This document shows, one piece after another, positions 36,163 through 44,948 of a DNA stretch of 64,000 nucleotides. The DNA is taken from the NCBI GenBank assembly GCA_934338065.1, contig CAKRGX010000008.1, positions 34,456 to 98,455 on the forward strand, in the 5' to 3' direction. A model generated the notes under the pieces. That model saw only the letters and a program-made list of their open reading frames with translations. It was not told the origin of the DNA and ran no database searches. The DNA comes from an uncultured Eubacterium sp. (lineage in GTDB: Bacteria > Bacillota > Clostridia > Lachnospirales > Lachnospiraceae). Made by a program: the position numbers and the translations under genes. The stretch's first letter is position 1; each line of letters starts with the position of its first letter.

Positions 36163-36267
36163 ACTCTTCTCCATTCTAAAGCAGGACAACTTATAATGAA
36201 AAAAGCCATCCTGCAAACGTTTCCCTAATTTACGTTCACAAGATAGCTTTCGATTTCCAGTTACTCT

Positions 36268-36519
36268 TTATTTCCCTGTCAGATAGCTCTCCACTTTCTC
36301 CATGGCAGCTTCTTCATCTTCACCTTCCACATCAATTTCAAGCTTTTGACCTTGTACTAAACCGAGGGTTATCATTCCCATAATACTTTTTGCATTTACT
36401 ACCTTATTTTCCTGACGGATTTCAATTTTGCTTGAAAACTGGCTGGCAAGCTGAACCAGCATTGCAATCGGTCTTTCTTCTTTTTCGCCTAAATTTACAT
36501 CAATATTCTTTTTAATCAT
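36268..36519 (-). CDS. crh: Crh-like HPr protein lacking the catalytic histidine
   Basis: 83-residue HPr-fold protein. It keeps the regulatory serine region NAKSIMGMITLGL (Ser45) that HPr kinase phosphorylates, but the PTS active-site motif HARP reads EERP, with Glu at the His position. It therefore cannot carry PTS phosphate and resembles Bacillus Crh (Gln there), a CcpA cofactor in catabolite control. The position downstream of rapZ-whiA matches the Bacillus yvcJ-yvcK-yvcL-crh arrangement, and hprK heads the same operon. The start is ATG at 36519 with GGAGG upstream, overlapping the whiA end by eight bases. Confidence 0.88.
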   Translation of the reverse strand: MIKKNIDVNLGEKEERPIAMLVQLASQFSSKIEIRQENKVVNAKSIMGMITLGLVQGQKLEIDVEGEDEEAAMEKVESYLTGK

Positions 36520-37438
36520 TTTTTCCTCCATCCTGTCTTCGCAAATCATTTGCGAGTTCACTTAGCTTCCGCAATCGGTGATTCACCCCTGATTTACCAA
36601 TTGGTGGGTTAAGCATCTCTCCCAGCTCCTTCAATGCCATCTCCGGGTTCTCCAGCCGGAGTCTTGCTATCTGTGCAAGATTGTCTGACAGATTTCCAAA
36701 GCCAATCGTATCGTGTATATAGCGAATGTCGACTGTCTGTCGGGAAGCCGCTGAAACAGTTTTTTTAATATTAGCCGTTTCGCAATTCACCTGCCGGTTG
36801 ATAGAATTTCTCATTTCCTTCAAAATACGGATATTTTCAAATTCCATCAAGGCAACATGTGCCCCTGTTACATTCAAAAAATCAACGATCAATGCTCCTT
36901 CTTTTATATATACTATATAATTTTTCTTTCGTTCTATCGTTTTGGCCTCTAGTCCAAAAACACCCATAATCTCCTGAATCCGGGCAGCCCTTGCAAAACT
37001 TCCCGCTACCAGTTCCAAATGATATCCACTATTCGGATCCGTAACAGAACCTGTGATAAGGAAAACCCCACGTAAAAAAGCACGCTTACAACACTGCCTC
37101 TGAATAAGACTGTCCGCCACAAGCAATGCTCCATCCATCACCCGGATTGCTTTCATAAAGTTCTCCACAACGACCTCATCCAACAGATACACTGCATAGG
37201 AATGATGACCGCTTACTTCAATATCCGGTAACGTGTGAAAAACTCTCCTAATTAACATATAGCATTTTTTTGCAACTGTCAAGTTCTCTGTTGCAAACTT
37301 CACGCAATATGTTCCCTCTTCATCCATAATAACCTGCCCACAATATGCGAAAAATGCAGATAATTCTGCCAGCTGGCAGTGCCTGGCTTTTCCCATCTGT
37401 TCCAGCAGTTCTTCTTTTACTTTTCCTGCGAACGACAT
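36512..37438 (-). CDS. whiA: WhiA-family DNA-binding protein
   Basis: 308 residues: an N-terminal LAGLIDADG homing-endonuclease-like fold (KRAFLRGVFLITGSVTDPNSGYHLELV) without nuclease residues, and a C-terminal WhiA HTH (NLAQIARLRLENPEMALKELGEMLNPPIGKSGVNHRLRKLSELA). WhiA controls sporulation in Streptomyces and affects division and chromosome segregation in Bacillus. It overlaps the rapZ end by 22 bases. The yvcK gene found between rapZ and whiA in Bacillus is absent. Confidence 0.95.
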   Translation of the reverse strand: MSFAGKVKEELLEQMGKARHCQLAELSAFFAYCGQVIMDEEGTYCVKFATENLTVAKKCYMLIRRVFHTLPDIEVSGHHSYAVYLLDEVVVENFMKAIRVMDGALLVADSLIQRQCCKRAFLRGVFLITGSVTDPNSGYHLELVAGSFARAARIQEIMGVFGLEAKTIERKKNYIVYIKEGALIVDFLNVTGAHVALMEFENIRILKEMRNSINRQVNCETANIKKTVSAASRQTVDIRYIHDTIGFGNLSDNLAQIARLRLENPEMALKELGEMLNPPIGKSGVNHRLRKLSELANDLRRQDGGKND

Positions 37439-38310
37439 ATGCTTCGTAACCGATCCTTCTCTATATCTCTATGTTCCTTCTTGCAGCCATATTCCGTATT
37501 TTCAAATTCCTTATAAATAGCATTCGTCAATGTAACGGATCGATGCTTTCCTCCAGTACAGCCAATGGCAATGACAAGCTGCGTCTTCCCCTCAGAAATA
37601 TAGTTTGGAATAAGGAAATCCAGCATATCTTTCATTTTTTGCAGAAACACCTTCGACTTTTCAAACTGCATAACATAATCATACACTTCATGGTCATTTC
37701 CCGTAAGGGGTTTCAGATTATCAATATAAAATGGATTTGGCAGAAAACGGACGTCAAATACCAGATCTGCATCAGAAGGAATTCCATATTTAAATCCAAA
37801 AGAAACAAACGTCAGGTAAAAATTGCAAAAACTTTCATCTTCTACAAAGATACGATCAATCTCCTGCTTCAGTTCGCGGATCAGAAGAGTCGTTGTGTCA
37901 ATGATATAGTCTGCCTGTTTCTTTAAATCAGTCAAAAGCGCTCTTTCATCCTCAATTGCCTTATCCATCCGTCCCCCCTGTGCCAGCGGATGCATCCGTC
38001 TCGTTTCTTTATAACGCTTTACCAGAACCGGTGTGGACGCTTCCAGAAAAAGGATTTCCAAGGTATATCCCTCTTCTTTCAGGCTTTCCAGCACACTCGA
38101 TGCTTCCTGTAGCGAACGGTAGCCGCCACGAATATCCAATCCCAATGCTACACGTTCAATCTGCTCGCTGGAATCCTCTGTCAACTGCATAAAAGTAGGC
38201 AGAAGTGAGACAGGAAGATTATCCACACAGAAATACCCATCGTCTTCTAATATTCTCATTACCGAGCTGCGTCCTGCGCCACTCATTCCCGTTACGACTA
38301 CAAATCTCAT
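37417..38310 (-). CDS. rapZ: RapZ/YvcJ-family nucleotide-binding protein
   Basis: 297 residues of the RapZ family (RNase adapter for GlmZ in E. coli, YvcJ GTPase in Bacillus). An N-terminal kinase-like domain starts VVVTGMSGAGRSSVMRILEDDGYFCVDNLPVSLLP; the Walker A Lys of GxxGxGKS is Arg here. Walker B-like region LEILFLEAS follows, and the C-terminal RNA-binding domain has the conserved IGCTGGKHRSVTL. It lies 24 bases after murB, with GAGAGGAA before the ATG. The Lys-to-Arg change may weaken nucleotide hydrolysis. Confidence 0.95.
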   Translation of the reverse strand: MRFVVVTGMSGAGRSSVMRILEDDGYFCVDNLPVSLLPTFMQLTEDSSEQIERVALGLDIRGGYRSLQEASSVLESLKEEGYTLEILFLEASTPVLVKRYKETRRMHPLAQGGRMDKAIEDERALLTDLKKQADYIIDTTTLLIRELKQEIDRIFVEDESFCNFYLTFVSFGFKYGIPSDADLVFDVRFLPNPFYIDNLKPLTGNDHEVYDYVMQFEKSKVFLQKMKDMLDFLIPNYISEGKTQLVIAIGCTGGKHRSVTLTNAIYKEFENTEYGCKKEHRDIEKDRLRSICRSQEK

Positions 38311-38334
38311 GGCAAATTCCTCTCTTTCTGTGTT

Positions 38335-39198
38335 TTATTTCACAATCCGCACTTCCGGCTCCAGACAGACGCCAGATTTTTCTTTTACCATGTTCTGCAC
38401 CTCCTGTATCAACTGCTGCACCTCGGAGGCCGTTGCCTGACCACGATTGATAACAAACCCGCAATGTTTTTCCGACACCTGGGCATCTCCTACCCGGTAG
38501 CCTCTCAGACCTGCGTCTTCGATCAGTTTACCGGCAAAATATCCTTCCGGCCTTTTAAATGTGCTTCCTGCACTAGGATATTCCAGTGGCTGTTTATCTC
38601 TTCTTTTTTGATTCAGTTCCTTCATCGTCTGTTGAATCTGAGCTGCATCTCCCGGCTGAAAAGAAAATGCCGCTTCCAAAACAATATAGTCCTTTTTCTG
38701 TATGATACTTGTACGGTATCCCAATTCCAGTTGTTCTTTCGTCAATTCCAGAAGTTCTCCTTCCACTGTCAGAACTCTGGCGCTTTTTATACAATCCTTG
38801 ATCTCTCCTCCATAGGCTCCGGCATTCATCGTAACAGCTCCACCTAAAGTCCCCGGTATGCCGCCGGCAAAAGCAAATCCCTCCCATGCCGCCTTTGCAA
38901 GACGGGAAGCCATGACAGCAAGTGATATACCAGCCTGCGCAGTTACCGTTCCATCCTTGCTGACTTCCATATGCTCCAATCCTTTTCCAATCTCGATCAC
39001 TACTCCCTGATAGCCTTTATCCTGAAAAAGTACATTACTTCCTTTCCCTAATATATAAAAAGGCAGCTTTTTCTCTCTGGCAAAATCAACCGCTTCCTTT
39101 ACCTCTTCCATACTCTCTGGAATCAGATAATATAAAGCCGGACCACCAATCCGAAATGTCGTATGATTGCACAACGGCTCCTGTTGCAGACGTATCAT
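38335..39198 (-). CDS. murB: UDP-N-acetylenolpyruvoylglucosamine reductase (type II)
   Basis: FAD- and NADPH-dependent reduction to UDP-MurNAc in peptidoglycan synthesis. 287 residues, the shorter type IIa form. Motifs: LCNHTTFRIGGPA, FAD-binding YILGKGSNVLFQD, GFAFAGGIPGTLGGAVTMNAGAYGGEIKD, catalytic Ser in YPSAGSTFKRP, and the C-terminal EVQQLIQEVQNMVKEKSGVCLEPEVRIV. The ATG at 39198 has AAGGAG seven bases upstream; the ATG two codons earlier is too close. It lies 19 bases after the glucokinase gene. Confidence 0.96.
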   Translation of the reverse strand: MIRLQQEPLCNHTTFRIGGPALYYLIPESMEEVKEAVDFAREKKLPFYILGKGSNVLFQDKGYQGVVIEIGKGLEHMEVSKDGTVTAQAGISLAVMASRLAKAAWEGFAFAGGIPGTLGGAVTMNAGAYGGEIKDCIKSARVLTVEGELLELTKEQLELGYRTSIIQKKDYIVLEAAFSFQPGDAAQIQQTMKELNQKRRDKQPLEYPSAGSTFKRPEGYFAGKLIEDAGLRGYRVGDAQVSEKHCGFVINRGQATASEVQQLIQEVQNMVKEKSGVCLEPEVRIVK

Positions 39199-39217
39199 CC
39201 TCATTCTCCTTCTATCT

Positions 39218-40141
39218 TTATTTGAACATAACCATTCTCACTGTACCGTAAATCCCCGCATCATTTCCTAACTGTGCTAAATGAAACTTGCGGTCTTTTA
39301 AAGCGTACATAGAGTTTTCATTATAGTATCTTTCTACTACATCTAAAATAATCTGTCCTGCTGCGGACACCCCTCCACCTATGACAAATGCTTCCGGATC
39401 GACAACATGAGCCACATTACTCAGCGCAAGTCCCAGATATTTTCCAAAACAATCGACAATTTCCAGACAATACTCATCACCCGCCTTCGCACCATCAAAC
39501 ACGGCCTTTGCTGTTATCTTCTGATCCCATAAACAGGAATCTTCCCTTAGTCCTTCCTTTGCCATTCGCACAATTCCTGTTGCCGATGCGTATTGCTCCA
39601 GACATCCTCTGTTTCCACATCCGCATAGTTCCGTTTCATTGGGATTTACCTTGGTATGTCCGATCTCACCACCAGCACCTCTACTGCCTGTCAATATCTT
39701 ACCCTGCTGGATAATCCCACCGCCAACACCGGTTCCCAGCGTTACCATAACAATACTGTCATAACCTCTTCCGCCGCCTTTCCACATTTCCCCCAAGGCA
39801 GCAACATTGGCATCATTCGCAACTTTTACATTTCCAACTCCCGTAAGACTTGCCAGCTCATTTTTCACAGAGAAAACATCCCAGCCAAGATTAGCACATT
39901 TTAGCACAACACCATCTGACGTAACCGGTCCGGGGATTCCCACACCAATTCCTTTAATATTTCCGCCACGCTCTGCGCGTTTATCTTCTATACTGTCTAC
40001 AATATCCGATAGTATATGTGTACCCTGATCTTCCAGGCGCGTTGGAATCTCCCATTTCTCCAATAATTCTCCTGTATCGGAAAACAATCCCATCTTCACC
40101 GTCGTGCCACCAACATCGACTCCTATATAAAATTGACTCAT
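39218..40141 (-). CDS. glcK: ROK-family glucokinase
   Basis: Phosphorylates free glucose in the cytosol. 307 residues with the phosphate motif IGVDVGGTTVKMGLF, ROK signature GGEIGHTKVNPNETELCGCGNRGCLEQYAS (zinc-binding CxCxxxxC), VANDANVAALGE and LGTGVGGGIIQQGKIL. No helix-turn-helix domain, so it is an enzyme rather than a NagC-type regulator. It sits 23 bases downstream of hprK in an operon for sugar phosphorylation and catabolite control. Confidence 0.93.
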   Translation of the reverse strand: MSQFYIGVDVGGTTVKMGLFSDTGELLEKWEIPTRLEDQGTHILSDIVDSIEDKRAERGGNIKGIGVGIPGPVTSDGVVLKCANLGWDVFSVKNELASLTGVGNVKVANDANVAALGEMWKGGGRGYDSIVMVTLGTGVGGGIIQQGKILTGSRGAGGEIGHTKVNPNETELCGCGNRGCLEQYASATGIVRMAKEGLREDSCLWDQKITAKAVFDGAKAGDEYCLEIVDCFGKYLGLALSNVAHVVDPEAFVIGGGVSAAGQIILDVVERYYNENSMYALKDRKFHLAQLGNDAGIYGTVRMVMFK

Positions 40142-40164
40142 ACTTCTCTGTACTCCCTTTCTGC

Positions 40165-41088
40165 TTATGAATTGGCAAGATTGTTTGTCACACGGTTATA
40201 TAACTCTTGTGCCGCATTATATCCCATCTTCTTCTGACGGAAATTAACTGCTGCCGATTCACAAATAATGGCAACATTCCGCCCTGGCCGGATAGGAATC
40301 GAATGACAGACAACTTTATTACCCAGATATTCAATGTATTGTTCTTCTAATCCCATACGGTCATATTCCTGTTCTTTATTCCACTCTTCCAAGTGAATAA
40401 CAAGATCAATTGACTGCGTATTCTTAACACTCTCTACACCAAATAATGTCTTGGCATCAATAATGCCAATGCCACGCAATTCAATAAAATGACGGGTAAT
40501 GTCCGGTGCAGAACCAATCAGTGTCTCATCACTGACCTTCTTGATCTCTACCACATCATCAGACACCAAACGATGTCCACGATGGATTAACTCAAGTGCT
40601 ACCTCACTTTTGCCGATACCACTTTCTCCGGTGATCAAAACGCCTTCACCATAGATATCAACCAACACACCGTGTATACTGATTCGCGGAGCCAGCTCCA
40701 CTTTCAACCATCTGGTCACTTCTGCAGAAAACGGTGATGTATCTGCCTTCGACTGTAATATTGGTATCTGATACTGTCTAGCTAAAGCAAGAAACTCTTC
40801 CGGCACCGGCAGTTCCCGGCAGAAAACGATTCCCGGTACGTTGTATGACATAATGCGCTCCATCATCTCAGCACTTTTTTCAATGCCTTGTTTTTCCATA
40901 TAAGTATGCTCCACCTGACCAATGATCTGAATCCTGTGATGATCAAAATAATCAAAAAAGCCTGCCAGCTGCAATGCAGGCCGGTTAATATCGGACTGCG
41001 TAATCTCCCGTGCAGCCAGGTCTACCTCCGGCGTCAGGTTTTCGACGTTCATTTTTTCTTTAAATTTTTTTAATGATACAGTATACAT
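40165..41088 (-). CDS. hprK: HPr kinase/phosphorylase
   Basis: Phosphorylates HPr and Crh on the regulatory serine when fructose 1,6-bisphosphate is high, and removes it when phosphate is high. 307 residues: N-terminal domain, then the catalytic core with Walker A GESGIGKSEVALELIHRGHRLVSDDVVEI, the signature ELRGIGIIDAKTLFG, and the C-terminal IPIRPGRNVAIICESAA. It is the first gene of an eight-gene operon that includes its probable substrate Crh. The promoter is at 41126-41154. Confidence 0.97.
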   Translation of the reverse strand: MYTVSLKKFKEKMNVENLTPEVDLAAREITQSDINRPALQLAGFFDYFDHHRIQIIGQVEHTYMEKQGIEKSAEMMERIMSYNVPGIVFCRELPVPEEFLALARQYQIPILQSKADTSPFSAEVTRWLKVELAPRISIHGVLVDIYGEGVLITGESGIGKSEVALELIHRGHRLVSDDVVEIKKVSDETLIGSAPDITRHFIELRGIGIIDAKTLFGVESVKNTQSIDLVIHLEEWNKEQEYDRMGLEEQYIEYLGNKVVCHSIPIRPGRNVAIICESAAVNFRQKKMGYNAAQELYNRVTNNLANS

Positions 41089-41125
41089 ATGCTGGCACCT
41101 CTCTCTTCTATTTTATGCTACTTCG

Positions 41126-41154
41126 ATAATATCACAGTGACCTGCCTTTTGCAA
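41126..41154 (-). promoter_or_regulatory. Promoter of the hprK-pfkA operon
   Basis: Minus-strand TTGCAA (plus 41149-41154) and TATTAT (plus 41126-41131) with a 17-base spacer, about 38 bases before the hprK ATG. Confidence 0.7.
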
Positions 41155-41172
41155 CAAATCCCAACAAACACC

Positions 41173-41201
41173 TTGAAAGTTACTTTATTTTCGTCTACAA
41201 T
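41173..41201 (+). promoter_or_regulatory. Promoter of mrp-thiN
   Basis: TTGAAA at 41173-41178 and TACAAT at 41196-41201 with a 17-base spacer. Divergent from the hprK promoter. Confidence 0.65.
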
Positions 41202-41266
41202 AAAAGCCATTAACATGCGTGCCTATATACAGGCACAAGTTTGTCAATGAAAGGAGACTATTTAAA

Positions 41267-42094
41267 ATGAGTGAATCATGTTCTCACGATTGTTCTAACT
41301 GTTCGAGTGGCTGCGGTTCCCAGGATCCCAAAAGTCTGATAGCTGCTCCACATCCAAACAGTAAAATCAATAAAGTTATCGGTGTTGTCAGTGGCAAGGG
41401 CGGTGTCGGAAAGTCCCTTGTTACCAGTTTATTATCCGTTTCCATGGCAAAAAATGGCAGCCACTGTGGAATCCTGGATGCCGATATCACAGGACCATCT
41501 ATCCCAAAAGTATTTGGGATAACCGAAAAAGCGGTGGGGAATGAATTGACTCTTTTCCCCGTGCAGACAAAAAAACTTGGTATTGATGTTATGTCGATCA
41601 ATCTTCTCCTGCAGGATGAATCCGATCCGGTTGTCTGGCGCGGTCCGGTTATTGCCGGTGCAGTAAAACAGTTCTGGTCAGATACTCTATGGGATAACAT
41701 TGATTACCTGTTTGTTGATATGCCGCCAGGGACAGGGGATGTAGCACTTACCGTTTTCCAAAGTATTCCGGTGGATGGGATCATCGTTGTAACGACACCT
41801 CAGGATCTTGTTTCCATGATCGTTGAAAAGGCAATGAAAATGGCAGATATGATGGATATTCCTGTTCTTGGGCTAGTAGAGAATATGAGTTATATCTCCT
41901 GCCCTGACTGTGGGAAAAAAATATCCGTCTTTGGCAAAAGCCACATTGACGAGATTTCCGCTGCCTATCAGGTACCTGTGCTCGGCCGGATTCCGATTAA
42001 TTCTGAGATCGCATCTGCCTGCGATAACGGTACGATAGAAGATTTTAACGCCGACTATCTTGTGGATGCTGTCAACGTAATCAGGAAAGGATGA
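41267..42094 (+). CDS. mrp: Mrp/NBP35-type P-loop iron-sulfur carrier ATPase
   Basis: Probable Fe-S cluster scaffold or carrier. 275 residues: an N-terminal Cys-rich tail CSHDCSNCSSGCG, as in eukaryotic Nbp35, then the deviant Walker A VSGKGGVGKSLVTSLLS, Walker B YLFVDMPPGTGDVALT, and the C-terminal CxxC pair in YISCPDCGKK that binds a bridging 4Fe-4S cluster. The ATG at 41267 has GGAG about ten bases upstream; the longer frame from 41219 lies in the leader. thiN follows six bases later. Confidence 0.93.
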   Translation: MSESCSHDCSNCSSGCGSQDPKSLIAAPHPNSKINKVIGVVSGKGGVGKSLVTSLLSVSMAKNGSHCGILDADITGPSIPKVFGITEKAVGNELTLFPVQTKKLGIDVMSINLLLQDESDPVVWRGPVIAGAVKQFWSDTLWDNIDYLFVDMPPGTGDVALTVFQSIPVDGIIVVTTPQDLVSMIVEKAMKMADMMDIPVLGLVENMSYISCPDCGKKISVFGKSHIDEISAAYQVPVLGRIPINSEIASACDNGTIEDFNADYLVDAVNVIRKG

Positions 42095-42100
42095 AAAGAT

Positions 42101-42745
42101 ATGAATACGCCGATCTGTTATATTTTTGGAGCCGGTGAACAGACCACCTGCAACATTGAACTGGGTCCACAAGATCTGGTCATTGCTGCCGATGGTGGTT
42201 TTGATTACCTGGAAAAGCTTGGTCTTCGTGCTGATTACGTATTAGGTGATTTTGATTCTGTAATCTCATATCATCTTCCATCAGACAGTATCCGCTATCC
42301 GGCAAAAAAAGATGATACCGATCTTATGCTGGCGGTTAAACTGGGACTGCAAAAGGGCTATTCCGAATTTGCCATTTACGGTGGAACCGGTGGACGCCTC
42401 GATCATACAATTGGAAATATTCAGGTACTGACATACCTCAGCAAGCATGAGGCACATGGCATTTTATATGGAGAGGATTATACCATCCGGGTTGTAACAA
42501 ATGGTTCTCTTAGTTTTTCCAAAGACTGTCCGGAAAATTCAGTTGGCGGCATATGCTCTGTCTTTTCCCTCAGCAGCGAAAGCCATAACGTGACTATCCG
42601 GGGGCTGGAATACGAAGTGGACGGCGTTACATTAACAAATGCCTTTCCACTCGGCATCAGCAATAGCTTTACCGGCAAAAAGGCATTTATCAGTGTACAA
42701 AATGGCTCTTTGGCTGTCCTGTGTTACCACGCAGTCATCCCATGA
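42101..42745 (+). CDS. thiN: Thiamine pyrophosphokinase
   Basis: Transfers pyrophosphate from ATP to thiamine to make thiamine diphosphate. 214 residues with the family core LVIAADGGFDYLEKLGLRADYVLGDFDSV, YPAKKDDTDLMLAVKLGLQKG and YGGTGGRLDHTIGNIQVL. The C-terminal half is the thiamine-binding beta domain with GLEYEVDGVTLTNAFPLGISNSF. Six bases behind mrp, so co-transcribed. No TPP riboswitch was seen nearby. Confidence 0.94.
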   Translation: MNTPICYIFGAGEQTTCNIELGPQDLVIAADGGFDYLEKLGLRADYVLGDFDSVISYHLPSDSIRYPAKKDDTDLMLAVKLGLQKGYSEFAIYGGTGGRLDHTIGNIQVLTYLSKHEAHGILYGEDYTIRVVTNGSLSFSKDCPENSVGGICSVFSLSSESHNVTIRGLEYEVDGVTLTNAFPLGISNSFTGKKAFISVQNGSLAVLCYHAVIP

Positions 42746-42751
42746 TCAAAC

Positions 42752-44815
42752 TCAATCCAGTTTCATCTTCACCGCAATGATCTTATCAATGGGAGCCATA
42801 CTCTGACCCTTTCCATCCGTTCCTTCCAGATATGTTGTTGCTGCTGACTCAAAGATCATATACAGTTCGTCTCCCACCATCTCAACTTCTTCCACCATCG
42901 GCGGCAGCGAAACAGCCATTTCTATCTCGCCCAGTCCACTTGGATTTTTCTCATCTGTTGCACCATAAATCAACAATTGGGAAAGAAATTTTTTCTTTGT
43001 TGTATTTCTTCCATAAGAACAACTAAAAACCGTTTTTCCTGTTTTAGTAAATGTGACACCCTGTACATATGGTGGAATCGTACGATATACAATTTCTCCT
43101 CTGTTTTCTATCGTCAGCTTATCCTTTAAAATCGTCGGTACATTTATCTTAACTGCCGAACCAGACACAATTTCACTTTGTTCCTGATAACGATATATAT
43201 CAATATCCAGAGAATCTCCCTGCTTGCACTTTTCAAGAGTCGTTTCCAGCTGTTTGGTTGTCTCAATTCTTACTCCATTGATTTTATATAAAATATCACG
43301 TTTCTTCAATTCGTTCTTAGCCAGAATTCCCGTTGTCTTGTAAACCTGATCTACCATGACAACTTTTTCTTCCGCTGTTTCTCCCGTCTGGGAAACCTTT
43401 ACCTGCAGCTTGGTATCCGTTGTATGCACACCAAGATAATCTTCAATTGCTGTGTTATTAATACTTCGCACCTGTGATAATTTTCCGTCTTTGTATTCAT
43501 ACGCATACATTTTAGCGTCATTGGTAGCATCATTTTCAATCTCTTCATCACTATCTTCATCTGCCGCCGTACTCTTAGTCGGATCACTAAACTGTGCTAC
43601 CCAAATGTAACCATCCTTCTGATTATAGGAAATGGTTGACGGCTTTGTCGGGATTTTCTGCAAGGATGTTGTTGTCGACAACACACAAGATTTTTTGCCA
43701 TTTGCATACTGTTTCAATTCACTGTATGTAATGCTTTGCAGAGAATACAAGCCTGTTGTCTTATCTTTTTTAGAATGGCAGATCCAGATCATCTGATCCT
43801 TAGAGTCATAAGTAATGCCTCCCACATGCGTTTTCTGATCCTTCAACACAAGAGTCCGTAGATACTCACCCGTTTTATTGTTATAAATAAAAATACAGCT
43901 ATTGTGAATATCATCCATGCAATATGCTGTCGTCAGCATATAATCACCAGCAATACAGATTCCCTGTGGACACAGGTTGTTACACTGTACATACTCTTTG
44001 ATCCAATCATCATCTGCTGTTGGAGCCAGTCCAGGCACCTGATATTTTGTAACAACAGACCAATCCAAATCAGTAAGTTTTTTTGTATCACAAGCATAAT
44101 TTAAACTTGGATATTTGTAATTCTTGATACTATCAACGCAATTTACCGTTCTAGCCGGCTTCTTGCTGACAGTAACCGAAACAACGGCTGATGCCCCTTT
44201 ATAACAGGCAGTTTCCGGCAATGTAACGGTCACTTTAGCCGTTGCTTTTTTTATTGTTTCCTTTGTAACCTTAGAAAGGTTTTTACAACTCTTGTCAAAC
44301 TTCTTTACAATAGATACTTTACCCGCTTTGGATACTTTGATCACATCTGATGTGCTGCAGGAATACGTAATCGTACCAGTTCCCTTTGACGCCTTGGCAA
44401 TAATCGAAAAATCACCATCCCCCTCTACAGCCGAATATGCTGTTCTATCCAGAAGCAGACTTCTCGAGGCTTTCTTGATCACAAACTTCTTGCTCTTTGA
44501 ACCCTTATATTTTGCTCGTTTTCCTTTTTTTGCTTTTTTCGCTTTGATCGTTACTTTAGCAGTCCCCGGTTTTTTATTTTTTCTGTAAGTAACGGTATAA
44601 TCTTTATTCTTCTTGAGTTTTTTCTTTCCAAGCTTTACCGTCACTTTCGGCTTCTTTGCCTTTCCATTATATGTATATCTTGTTTTTGATAAAGTGATCT
44701 TCGCCTTTGATAATGATTTGGCTTTTTGGGTCTTAGCCTCTGCCACACCTGCAGCAGAAACAACTACTATCAGAGCCATTATTCCCACCAAAAGAATTCT
44801 CTTTCCTGCTTTCAT
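42752..44815 (-). CDS. Secreted beta-propeller protein with Ig-like N-terminus and inserted PDZ
   Basis: 687 residues with a signal peptide (MKAGKRILLVGIMALIVVVSAAGVAEA). Residues 35-225 are Lys-rich Ig-like/bacterial surface modules (YTYNGKAKKPKVTVKLGKKKLKKNKDYTVTYRKNKKPGTAKVTIK, then SRSLLLDRTAYSAVEG). The rest reads like a propeller (LCPQGICIAGDYMLTTAYCMDD, HVGGITYDSKDQMIWICHS, STISYNQKDGYIWVAQFSD, PYVQGVTFTKTGKTVFSCSYGR). Between blades lies a PDZ-like segment with ILAKNELKKRDILYKINGVRIETTKQLETTLEKCKQGDSLDIDIYR. No catalytic residues were recognised. It may bind wall or extracellular peptides. Convergent with thiN, six bases apart. Confidence 0.7.
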   Translation of the reverse strand: MKAGKRILLVGIMALIVVVSAAGVAEAKTQKAKSLSKAKITLSKTRYTYNGKAKKPKVTVKLGKKKLKKNKDYTVTYRKNKKPGTAKVTIKAKKAKKGKRAKYKGSKSKKFVIKKASRSLLLDRTAYSAVEGDGDFSIIAKASKGTGTITYSCSTSDVIKVSKAGKVSIVKKFDKSCKNLSKVTKETIKKATAKVTVTLPETACYKGASAVVSVTVSKKPARTVNCVDSIKNYKYPSLNYACDTKKLTDLDWSVVTKYQVPGLAPTADDDWIKEYVQCNNLCPQGICIAGDYMLTTAYCMDDIHNSCIFIYNNKTGEYLRTLVLKDQKTHVGGITYDSKDQMIWICHSKKDKTTGLYSLQSITYSELKQYANGKKSCVLSTTTSLQKIPTKPSTISYNQKDGYIWVAQFSDPTKSTAADEDSDEEIENDATNDAKMYAYEYKDGKLSQVRSINNTAIEDYLGVHTTDTKLQVKVSQTGETAEEKVVMVDQVYKTTGILAKNELKKRDILYKINGVRIETTKQLETTLEKCKQGDSLDIDIYRYQEQSEIVSGSAVKINVPTILKDKLTIENRGEIVYRTIPPYVQGVTFTKTGKTVFSCSYGRNTTKKKFLSQLLIYGATDEKNPSGLGEIEMAVSLPPMVEEVEMVGDELYMIFESAATTYLEGTDGKGQSMAPIDKIIAVKMKLD

Positions 44816-44948
44816 TTCTAATCGTTCCTTCCTGTCTTATATACACTATTTTTATTGCACAACTGCCCAGAGAAAGAGCTGACAAAAATGCCTTCTTCCG
44901 CTGAGCAGTTTCATTAAACCATATAATAATGGCAAAACATAGTCAATT

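Noticed and set aside
44816..44948. Terminator after the DUF6273 gene's neighbour region
   Set aside because: ACTGCTCAG and CTGGGCAGT can pair, but the loop is long and no T run follows, so a terminator is not supported.
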